Positions 6,689 to 11,245 of a DNA stretch of 11,245 nt are shown here, piece by piece; position 1 is the first letter of the stretch, and each line of letters begins with the position of its first letter. Where the stretch lies: the NCBI GenBank assembly GCA_023700825.1, contig JAMPYE010000098.1, forward strand, positions 1-11,245. The letters are read 5' to 3'. The position numbers were made by a program, and so were the translations under genes. The notes below the pieces were generated by a model. The model was not told the origin of the DNA and searched no databases. It worked only from the letters and a program-made list of their open reading frames with translations. The DNA is from Thermoanaerobaculia bacterium. GTDB taxonomy: Bacteria > Acidobacteriota > Thermoanaerobaculia > Gp7-AA8.

Positions 6689-7162
6689 ATGCGCGTCGAC
6701 GGCTGGATCATCAAGTCGCCCTCCGTGAGCGTGCACAATCTCGAGAGCCTCGCCTCCGAGGTCCGGGCCGAGTACTTTCCCGACGCCGAGGGCATTCCGG
6801 TGGTCTGGGGCAAGAACACGGGAAGGAAGCGGCGGCGCAGCATCCGCCTCGGCTCGTACCATCGCGGCGCGACGCTCATTCGCATTCACCCGCTGCTGAA
6901 CTCCCCGTCGGTGCCGGTCTACTTCATCCAGTCGATCATCTACCACGAGTTCCTGCACCACGTGCTCGGCCCCGCGCACGACCGCCGCTTCCACCGCCAC
7001 GAGCGCTGCTTCCGGTACCACCGCGAATCGAAGGAGTGGCTCGCGCACAATCTCCCGATGCTCCTGGGCCTGCGCGCGAAGCCGAAGCACGTCGACCGCC
7101 GGCGCCTCCGCGCGAAGACGGGCGAGAAGCCGGCCGTGCAGTTGCAGCTCTTCGGCGAATAA
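6689..7162 (+). CDS. SprT-like (zincin) metalloprotease with C-terminal clamp-binding-like motif
   Basis: This 157-aa protein has one zinc-protease motif, HEFLH (86-90), in the hydrophobic context FIQSIIYHEFLHHVLG. HDRRF follows; its His97 lies 7 residues after His90 and is the likely third ligand, as in SprT/WLM/YgjP-type minimal metalloproteases (compare H-x-x-x-F). The segment before it (RRRSIRLGSYHRGATLIRIHPLL) matches the beta-strand region of SprT domains. The N-terminal 40 residues are a helical lead-in. After residue 129 comes a basic tail (KPKHVDRRRLRAKTGEK) ending VQLQLFGE. QLQLF (151-155) fits the bacterial beta-clamp-binding consensus QL-x-LF. SprT-like enzymes include eukaryotic Spartan, which cuts DNA-protein crosslinks. 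That this one acts on DNA-bound proteins is inference. Starts 2 nt after the M16 gene and is probably co-transcribed with it. Confidence 0.85.
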   Translation: MRVDGWIIKSPSVSVHNLESLASEVRAEYFPDAEGIPVVWGKNTGRKRRRSIRLGSYHRGATLIRIHPLLNSPSVPVYFIQSIIYHEFLHHVLGPAHDRRFHRHERCFRYHRESKEWLAHNLPMLLGLRAKPKHVDRRRLRAKTGEKPAVQLQLFGE

Positions 7163-7168
7163 GCACCG

Positions 7169-7282
7169 ATGTGGAGTGCGGAAGCGAAGCTTCCGCCCTT
7201 CCTGGCCGCAGCGAAGCTTCGGCCTTACCAACGCGCGGCACGAGGAAGCGGAGATCAATTCTGCAGGTCGGAGCTTCTGACC
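7169..7282. repeat. Degenerate copy of a multi-hairpin palindromic repeat
   Basis: The repeat begins 6 nt after the SprT-like stop with ATGTGGAGTGCG (7169-7180). Three stems follow. GCGGAAGC-GAA-GCTTCCGC (7178-7196) is a perfect 8-bp stem. A stem at 7204-7224 (GGCCG-x-AGC with GCT-x-CGGCC) has one mismatch. A stem at 7266-7282 (GGTCGGA with TCTGACC) has one G-T pair. The first two share the core AGC-GAA-GCT; the third keeps only GCT. The same head sequence opens the complete copy at 7873. The closing arm CGCACTCCACAT is missing here. The element lies in the convergent gap before the YjbR-like gene and may end transcription from one or both sides; that role is not shown. Confidence 0.75.
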
Positions 7283-7327
7283 GCTGGAGATCATCGAGCC
7301 CCGCAACGCGGCGTCGCGCGGCGTCTC

Positions 7328-7789
7328 CTACGACCGCTTGCGTGCGCGCGCCCGTGAGGGTGGCGGGGTCGTCCGCGCAGTCGCCTTCGGGCGTGGCACC
7401 TTCTTCGGCGCGGCGCCGGCGCTCTCCTGTGGCAGCCGTTTCAGAAGCGACTTGGGCGCGATCGCGCGGAAGCTCTCGTCGATCCAGCTCTTCAGCAGCT
7501 CGAGCGGAACCTGTTCTTTCGGACCGAAGCTCGCCGTGACCCATCCGCTTCTTCCGAGCCCGTATCCGGTCGGCGCGGCGAAGGGAAACGTGAGCGCCGC
7601 GAGGTTCGAGCCCGGGAGCTTCACCGACATGCTGAACGTCGCCTCCTCGATCGCGAGAAAGACGAAGGCTTTCCCCTTGATCTTGATGGCGCTGTGGCCC
7701 CACGGAAACTCTTCGACTGTTTCCGGATAACCGAGGGCATGGCCGCGAAGCGAATCGAACGCGCGCTTGAACGTGACGGGCACTTTCAC
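7328..7789 (-). CDS. MmcQ/YjbR-like protein with basic C-terminal tail
   Basis: This 153-aa protein matches the YjbR/MmcQ family (CyaY-like fold): an N-terminal helix ending in a 'YPETVEEFPWGHSAIKIKGKAF' region (seen as YPETVEEFPWG then AIKIKGKAF), strand VFLAIEE, the segment FSMSVKLPGSN, the GYGLGRSGWVTASF strand pair, and a final helix with LLKSWIDESFRAIAPKSL. Family members are small cytoplasmic proteins suggested to bind DNA; no enzyme activity is established. The residues from about 121 onward are an added Lys/Arg/Pro/Ala tail (PKKVPRPKATARTTPPPSRARARKRS begins near 128). I chose the GTG at 7789 because the family homology begins there; GTG 7783 is an alternative, and no good ribosome-binding site precedes either. 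The gene is bracketed by two palindromic repeat copies. Confidence 0.8.
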   Translation of the reverse strand: MKVPVTFKRAFDSLRGHALGYPETVEEFPWGHSAIKIKGKAFVFLAIEEATFSMSVKLPGSNLAALTFPFAAPTGYGLGRSGWVTASFGPKEQVPLELLKSWIDESFRAIAPKSLLKRLPQESAGAAPKKVPRPKATARTTPPPSRARARKRS

Positions 7790-7872
7790 GATGCCAGGAG
7801 CGTAGCACGGAGGTTTGCTCGTGTGGGGCCAGGTAGTGAGCAAGTCGCCCTCCGGCCCGCAGGCACGATGCC

Positions 7873-7956
7873 ATGAGGAGTGCGGAAGTAAAGCTTCCGC
7901 GCCCGAAGCTCCACTTCGGGCAGCAACGGCGCAAGCTGCGCTTGCGCACTCCACAT
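7873..7956. repeat. Complete three-hairpin palindromic repeat (cloverleaf-like)
   Basis: The outer arms ATGAGGAGTGCG (7873-7884) and CGCACTCCACAT (7945-7956) are complementary except for one base. They enclose three stems: GCGGAAG/CTTCCGC (7882-7888 with 7894-7900), GCCCGAAG/CTTCGGGC (7901-7908 with 7914-7921) and GCGCAAGC/GCTTGCGC (7929-7936 with 7940-7947). The first and third stems share three bases with the outer arms, so some pairings exclude one another. The head and first stem match the copy at 7169. It sits in the 315-nt gap between the divergent YjbR-like gene and the 190-aa protein gene. The rest of that gap has no gene; from 8004 it holds promoter-like element A. Confidence 0.85.
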
Positions 7957-8003
7957 GAATCCCCCGTCAGGCAGGACAGAATCGCCCCCTCGCGAAGCTG
8001 CCG

Positions 8004-8055
8004 AAAATATTTTTTGCGCAGGGGGGTAGGGAAATCCCGTGGAACGACACTCCTT
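8004..8055 (+). promoter_or_regulatory. Three-part upstream element, copy A
   Basis: An A/T run (8004-8015), 9 nt, GGTAGGG (8025-8031, within a longer G run from 8021), exactly 17 nt, then ACTCCTT (8049-8055). The same order and the same 17-nt spacing occur at two other places in the window. ACTCCT ends 50 nt before the ATG at 8105. The spacing suggests a -35/-10 pair for an alternative sigma factor with an upstream A/T tract; the boxes do not look like sigma-70 sites. Promoter function is inferred. Confidence 0.55.
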
Positions 8056-8104
8056 AGTCAATTGGGGTGTCGTCAGGCCCGCGCGCCCCGCTGGCGGAGG
8101 GCAC

Positions 8105-8677
8105 ATGTCGTTCTTTTTCGAGAATCTGGACCTGAAAACGCGGGAGTACATGCTTCGTGAGATCGACTTCGACCTGTCGATGGGGATTCTGTTCATGAGC
8201 CCCCGGATTCGTCCGGGCAGCGAGTGGCTCTACGTGTCGTCGCTTCGCGCGGCGGCGCGCGGCCACGACGAGACGTGGCTGGCCGACGAGATCCGGAGAA
8301 ACCACCTGCTAAAGCACGAGGAGGAGCGGACGTGTCCGGAGCGTGGCGTGGTGATGCTGAAGGTACCGCTCACAGCGCCCGACTCGCTCGCCGCGGCAGA
8401 GTTCAACCGTTTTTACGCGCGCGCCGTCTGCTCACGGGCCGTCGAGACCGGCGCCCAGCACGTCGAGGTCTACCGCGCGAAGGTCGTTCCTCAGCTGCTT
8501 CCCGAGTCGGAGTCGATCGTGGGAAGCCGCCTGGCTGCCGAACCGCTGCTGCGCCAGCTGCGCAAGACGCCCGGCCTCGAGTCTGCCCTCGGGCTTCCCG
8601 GAGGGCCGCTGTCAGGGTTCACCGTCAGGCTCATCCCTCGATCGGAGCGGCGAGAACCGGAATTGGTCCGGCCGTAG
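8105..8677 (+). CDS. Unrecognised 190-aa protein
   Basis: This is a soluble protein of unknown family; no signal peptide or membrane span is visible. It opens MSFFFENLDLKTREYMLREI, continues with LFMSPRIRPGSEWLYVSSLRAAARGHDETWLADEI, and contains the distinctive segment FNRFYARAVCSRAVETG followed by VEVYRAKVVPQLLPESESIVG. The C-terminus (GFTVRLIPRSERREPE) is strand-like and polar. The rich mix of helix and conserved-looking aromatic positions indicates a real folded protein. The ATG at 8105 is set by GGAGG at 8096-8100, 4 nt upstream; the open frame extends to a GTG at 8039, but that extension would translate upstream element A's downstream box. It is preceded by element A and followed, after 214 nt, by an ECF sigma gene, so it may belong to the same transcript. 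Confidence 0.75.
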   Translation: MSFFFENLDLKTREYMLREIDFDLSMGILFMSPRIRPGSEWLYVSSLRAAARGHDETWLADEIRRNHLLKHEEERTCPERGVVMLKVPLTAPDSLAAAEFNRFYARAVCSRAVETGAQHVEVYRAKVVPQLLPESESIVGSRLAAEPLLRQLRKTPGLESALGLPGGPLSGFTVRLIPRSERREPELVRP

Positions 8678-8891
8678 CATGATGAACGGAGCTGCAGGTG
8701 ATCGCATCGAGTTCGCACGCAACCGCACGACCGGCTGGACGGTGGACGCCGGGTCGTCCGCCGTTTGGCCGGTCCCGCAAGCGGGACACGGCTGCAGGGC
8801 CCGACAGCCGCGGGAGCGCCTCCTGCCCGGCCCCTCACCTCACCAACGCCACTTGCCCGTCCGGGCGAGCGGGGTTAGGCTCGCATTCACA
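8678..8891 (+). other. 214-nt structured spacer before the sigma gene
   Basis: An ATG at 8679 opens a frame that joins the sigma gene, but its translation lacks coding character. The spacer contains two stems: CGGTGGACG/CGTCCGCCG (8740-8748 with 8755-8763, one G-T pair) and GTCCCG/CGGGAC (8772-8777 with 8782-8787). Neither has a T tract, so I do not call a terminator. I found no copy of the GGTAGGG-N17-ACTCCT element here, so the sigma gene may depend on read-through from element A or on an unrecognised promoter. Confidence 0.4.
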
Positions 8892-9389
8892 ATGACGGAA
8901 GCAGCGGCACGCCAGGCCGACCCGGACCCCGTCGCGGCGGTGTACGACGCGTACCGTGGGTTCCTGGTGGCGCTCGTCTGCCAGAAGTTTCGCGTCCCCG
9001 ACGACGACGCGTTAGGACTCGTTCACGAGGTCTTCCTTTCGTTTCTTCGCTGCCGCCGCGACATCGAGAACCAGCGGGCGTGGCTGATTGCCGCCGCGTG
9101 CAACGCCGCTCGAGGGTACTGGCGCCAGCATCGCGACGACGACGATCCCGCGACGGCGCTCGAGAGCATCGGGCGCTCGGGCGACGCCGAGGTCCTCGTC
9201 CGGGTTGCGGAGGTGCTCCGCAGGCTCCCCGAGCGATCGCGGCGCGTGCTGGAGCTTCATTACCTCGAAGGGCATTCGACGCGCGAGATCGCGACGATCC
9301 TCAACACCACGCAGGGCTTCGCCGAGAAGCTCGTGCACCAAAGCCTCGTGCAGGCGCGCGCAGCCGCGGGGGAGGAAAGATGCACCTGA
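8892..9389 (+). CDS. ECF-type RNA polymerase sigma factor
   Basis: This 165-aa protein has the two-domain ECF layout. Region 2 spans about 12-80 (VAAVYDAYRGFLVALVCQK, then DALGLVHEVFLSFLR, a diverged form of 'DA-DL-QEVFL', and ENQRAWLIAAACNAARGYWRQHR, the DNA-contacting helix). Region 4 spans about 104-157 (LRRLPERSRRVLELHYLEG and HSTREIATILNTTQGFAEKLVHQSLVQAR, given in parts; a helix-turn-helix that would read the -35 box). It should direct RNA polymerase to a small set of promoters. The ATG at 8892 starts just before the conserved region, without a clear ribosome-binding site. The last 10 nt overlap the next gene, which carries an anti-sigma-like zinc motif, so the pair is probably a sigma/regulator module. 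Which ECF group it belongs to cannot be told. Confidence 0.9.
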   Translation: MTEAAARQADPDPVAAVYDAYRGFLVALVCQKFRVPDDDALGLVHEVFLSFLRCRRDIENQRAWLIAAACNAARGYWRQHRDDDDPATALESIGRSGDAEVLVRVAEVLRRLPERSRRVLELHYLEGHSTREIATILNTTQGFAEKLVHQSLVQARAAAGEERCT

Positions 9390-10612
9390 CTCGCGAAGAG
9401 ATTCGCGTGCTGCTGACGAATCGTGCGGGAGCGCCGCTGCCCGAGCACGTGGATCGCTGCCGGGCGTGCAGCGCCGTCGCCAGCGACGTCGCGCTCGACC
9501 TCGGGCTGGGCGACGAACTTGCCTGGATGCTCGCAGGCCTTCCCGAGCTTCCCGCCGACACGGGTATCGATCCCGTGGAAGCTCACGCACGCGAACGGCT
9601 CGGGAGCGGCGCCTCCGGCACCGAGCTCGTCCGCGATCCGCGGCTCGCGAGCGATGCCGGTTTGCTCGCGCTGCTTCGGGCGTCGCACCCGCTCCTGGAC
9701 GTCGACCCCGCGCGTCTTCGCACGATCGCGGAGGCGGCGCTCGCGCTCGATCCTCCCGACGCGGTGGCCGTCGTCGCGTTCCGCGAGCTCGCGAACGCGC
9801 GGCGCCGCACCGGAAATCTCGCCGGCGCACTCTCCAGCATCGAGCTGGGGCGTGAGGCCGCGAACCGGCTCGTCGTCTCGGAGCACGAGCTGGCGATCTT
9901 CGACTACATCGAGGCCATCGTGCGTGTCGACCAGAGCGAGCTCGCGAGTGCGCGCGAACTCGCAGAGCGTGCGCTCCCGACTTTCAGGCGCTTCGGCGAC
10001 ACGCGTCGCGCTCTCTACGCGCATCTCGCGCTGGCCGGAATCGATTACGAGACGGGCGCGTTCGAAGCGGCGCGCGAGCGGTTCCTCGAGGTCGCGGCGC
10101 CGCTCGCAAAGCTCGGTGATCGCGCAGCGTCCCTCGGCGCCATCCTCAACGCCGGAGACTGTTCGCGCCAGCTCCATGACCTGGTCGCGGCGCGGCGCTG
10201 CTTCCTTCAGGCAAAGTCGGGATACCTCGAGCTCGGGCTCGAGGCGCCGTTGCTCACCATCGACTGGGTGCTCGCGCGCATCGCACTCGAGGAAGGGCGC
10301 CTCGACGAGGCGGAGCAGACGTTCCTCGCCGTTGCACGAGGCCATGACGCGCGGGGAATGAAGCTCGACGCCGCCCTCACCCGCCTCGATCTCGTCGACC
10401 TCTACCGCGGCACCGGCCGGCAGGACGACGCCGTGGCGCTGACGCGCGAGCTCGCGTCGGTGTTCGCCGTCGCGGGTGCGCGGGGCCGGCTCGCCGACGC
10501 ACTCACGATCCTTCGCGAAGCGGCAGAGAGCGGAGCGATGCTCGACGAGCCATTGCGCGAGGCGCGCGAGGCGCTCGCCTCCGCCCCATCGTCCACTTTT
10601 TTTCAGTCCTGA
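9380..10612 (+). CDS. Soluble zinc-finger (anti-sigma-like) protein with TPR-like repeats
   Basis: This 410-aa protein begins with a short N-terminal region containing His23-x3-Cys27-x2-Cys30 (EHVDRCRAC), the core motif of zinc-binding anti-sigma domains. No membrane span follows. From about residue 115 to 395 the chain is helical in pairs with TPR-like spacing (VVAFRELANARRRTGNLAGAL, ALYAHLALAGIDYETGAFEAA, AILNAGDCSRQLHDLVAAR, WVLARIALEEGRLDEAEQTF and LDLVDLYRGTGRQDDAVAL are successive units). TPR arrays bind proteins or peptides. The gene overlaps the sigma gene by 10 nt and has a strong GGAGG at 9371-9375. The likely role is a cytoplasmic partner that holds or positions the sigma factor in response to a ligand bound by the TPRs; this is inference. 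The T run near its end (10597-10603) forms part of upstream element C. Confidence 0.82.
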   Translation: MHLTREEIRVLLTNRAGAPLPEHVDRCRACSAVASDVALDLGLGDELAWMLAGLPELPADTGIDPVEAHARERLGSGASGTELVRDPRLASDAGLLALLRASHPLLDVDPARLRTIAEAALALDPPDAVAVVAFRELANARRRTGNLAGALSSIELGREAANRLVVSEHELAIFDYIEAIVRVDQSELASARELAERALPTFRRFGDTRRALYAHLALAGIDYETGAFEAARERFLEVAAPLAKLGDRAASLGAILNAGDCSRQLHDLVAARRCFLQAKSGYLELGLEAPLLTIDWVLARIALEEGRLDEAEQTFLAVARGHDARGMKLDAALTRLDLVDLYRGTGRQDDAVALTRELASVFAVAGARGRLADALTILREAAESGAMLDEPLREAREALASAPSSTFFQS

Positions 10613-10644
10613 CGGTAGGAGTTTGCCCTGTGCGACCACTCCTT
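10597..10644 (+). promoter_or_regulatory. Three-part upstream element, copy C
   Basis: A T run (10597-10603), 10 nt, GGTAGGA (10614-10620), exactly 17 nt, ACTCCTT (10638-10644). The T run and the bases up to 10612 are the end of the TPR protein gene, so the element overlaps coding sequence. ACTCCT ends 21 nt before the ATG at 10665. Unlike the other two copies it lacks the long G run. Internal AGGAGT (10617-10622) is the exact complement of ACTCCT (10638-10643), so a hairpin is possible. Promoter role inferred from the shared layout. Confidence 0.5.
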
Positions 10645-10664
10645 GATGGACGAGAGGAGCCACG

Positions 10665-10928
10665 ATGGCGCACGCGATGGATCGATCCGTAAGAACAACA
10701 CGAAAGCACGATGACGCTCCGGGGCTGCTGAAATGGGCCGTGCTCCTCTTGGTCTTCGACGGCGATGCCGCGTCTTGGGCGCGTTGGGTTGCCGAGCAGG
10801 GGAGCGGGTCGCAGCAGCTCGACGACCTCGAACTCGCCCGTTCCCTGGCGCATCGCATGGAGGGGAACGAGCCACTCCGCAGCAGGCTTCGGGCACTCGC
10901 AGAGCAACTGAAGCCTCCCCCGAACTGA
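10665..10928 (+). CDS. Unrecognised 87-aa protein
   Basis: A small protein with a basic N-terminus (MAHAMDRSVRTTRKHDD), a hydrophobic helix (GLLKWAVLLLVFDG, about 20-33), a Trp-containing segment (SWARWVAEQG) and a charged helical C-terminus (LDDLELARSLAHRMEGNEP, then LRSRLRALAEQLKPPPN). The hydrophobic stretch is too short and is broken by Asp, so a membrane span is doubtful. AGGAG at 10655-10659, 5 nt from the ATG, supports translation from 10665; ATG 10677 is an alternative. No family is recognised. It lies between elements C and B, 52 nt after the TPR protein gene, and may be a target or accessory of the sigma module. Confidence 0.65.
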   Translation: MAHAMDRSVRTTRKHDDAPGLLKWAVLLLVFDGDAASWARWVAEQGSGSQQLDDLELARSLAHRMEGNEPLRSRLRALAEQLKPPPN

Positions 10929-10934
10929 GGTCCT

Positions 10935-10986
10935 AAAAAAAAATGTGCCAGGGGGGGTAGGGTTTTCCGTTCTGGCGCGACTCCTA
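10935..10986 (+). promoter_or_regulatory. Three-part upstream element, copy B
   Basis: An A run of nine (10935-10943), 12 nt that include five Gs, GGTAGGG (10956-10962, part of a seven-G run from 10951), exactly 17 nt, ACTCCTA (10980-10986). ACTCCT ends 70 nt before the ATG at 11056. This is the best match to copy A, including the G run and the pyrimidine-rich start of the spacer (TTTTCCGT against AAATCCCGT). Such long A and G runs are rare in this GC-rich, non-repetitive background. Promoter role inferred. Confidence 0.55.
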
Positions 10987-11055
10987 TACCAACGAGGGCG
11001 CCCTCCTCGACTCAACACGCGGCGGCATGACGCCTCCGCGAGAACAGGAGGGTTT

Positions 11056-11245
11056 ATGTTCGATCGATTTGAAGGTGTTCTCCGTGGACTTCGTGTCGCC
11101 GCGCTGGTCGCGGTGCTCCTTGTCGCACCTGCGACTCTCGCTGCAGACTCCGACCCCGATCCGTCGTGGTTCGACATCGTCCAGACCTGGTTCGCATCAC
11201 TCCTGGACGACGATCCGCCGCCGACCGACCCCGAGGGGGGCGTGA
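11056..11245 (+). CDS. Small secreted acidic protein, N-terminal part (runs off window)
   Basis: The frame from ATG 11056 stays open to the window edge (63 complete codons). It begins MFDRFEGVLRGLRVAALVAV and continues with a hydrophobic core and a signal-peptidase-like site (PATLAAD, cleavage expected near residues 30-31). The exported part is short, acidic and Trp/Pro-rich: DSDPDPSWFDIVQTWFASLL, then DDDPPPTDPEGGV. AGGAGG at 11046-11051, 4 nt from the ATG, is a strong ribosome-binding site. It follows element B. I do not recognise the family. The pattern of signal peptide plus a short Asp/Pro-rich tail could be a small secreted peptide or a longer extracytoplasmic protein; the missing end decides this. 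Confidence 0.7.
   Translation, partial: MFDRFEGVLRGLRVAALVAVLLVAPATLAADSDPDPSWFDIVQTWFASLLDDDPPPTDPEGGV

Noticed and set aside
6274..7539. Plus-strand open frame of about 420 codons crossing the M16 end, the SprT-like gene and the repeat
   Set aside because: It is out of frame with two well-supported genes and reads through the palindromic repeat; the translation is Arg/Ser/Ala low-complexity.
7873..7956. tRNA or other known structured RNA gene, because of the cloverleaf shape
   Set aside because: No acceptor CCA, anticodon-loop or T-loop signature is present; the stems share a palindromic GAAG/CTTC core typical of repeats.
8679..8891. N-terminal extension of the sigma factor to the ATG at 8679
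   Set aside because: The extra 71 residues have no coding character and lie before the normal start of sigma region 2.
9423..9472. TPR protein as an ordinary anchored anti-sigma factor
   Set aside because: The HxxxCxxC motif is present, but no hydrophobic span follows anywhere in the 410 residues, so a membrane-bound anti-sigma factor is not supported.
9260..10858. Minus-strand open frame of about 530 codons opposite the TPR protein gene
   Set aside because: Antisense to the sigma and TPR genes, rich in Arg/Glu/Leu, without motifs; third-position GC bias explains the lack of stops.

Overview
The window is a GC-rich (about two thirds by eye), gene-dense piece of a bacterial chromosome. Neither edge falls between genes. 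An outer-membrane barrel protein points to a diderm. Recurrent palindromic intergenic repeats and an ECF-sigma/TPR locus suggest Acidobacteriota (Thermoanaerobaculia-like) or a neighbouring phylum. That placement is inference; no rRNA or tRNA gene is present to fix it.

Layout. (1) 1-930, plus strand: the 3' end of xseA, overlapping xseB (both subunits of exonuclease VII), then a small dimeric alpha/beta-barrel protein. (2) 1026-3074, minus strand, convergent to the first block: an OmpW-like outer-membrane protein, a KDPG/KHG-type aldolase, and a secreted protein of unknown function whose start overlaps the aldolase stop (TGATG). A heptamer-built inverted repeat lies between the barrel and the aldolase. 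(3) 3075-3431: a divergent intergenic region with a second, smaller heptamer tract. (4) 3432-7162, plus strand: two small single-span membrane proteins, a fused two-domain M16 protease and a SprT-like zinc protease, tightly spaced (GTGA overlap, then a 2-nt gap). The SprT-like protein ends in QLQLF, which matches the sliding-clamp-binding consensus. (5) 7163-7956: a YjbR/MmcQ-like gene on the minus strand, bracketed by two copies of a multi-hairpin palindromic repeat. (6) 8004-11245, plus strand: an unrecognised 190-aa protein, an ECF sigma factor, a soluble protein with an anti-sigma zinc motif fused to TPR-like helices, an 87-aa protein and the start of a small secreted protein.

The most unusual signal is in block 6. 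Three intergenic or gene-end sites carry the same three-part element: an A/T run, about 10 nt, GGTAGG(G/A), exactly 17 nt, then ACTCCT. They precede the 190-aa protein, the 87-aa protein and the small secreted protein. The spacing is that of a bipartite promoter, and the ECF sigma gene and its putative zinc-finger/TPR partner sit between the copies. The simplest reading is an ECF regulon with its own promoter signature, in which copy A would also feed the sigma gene by read-through. An alternative is that ACTCCT acts in the 5' UTR by pairing with the downstream AGGAG ribosome-binding site.
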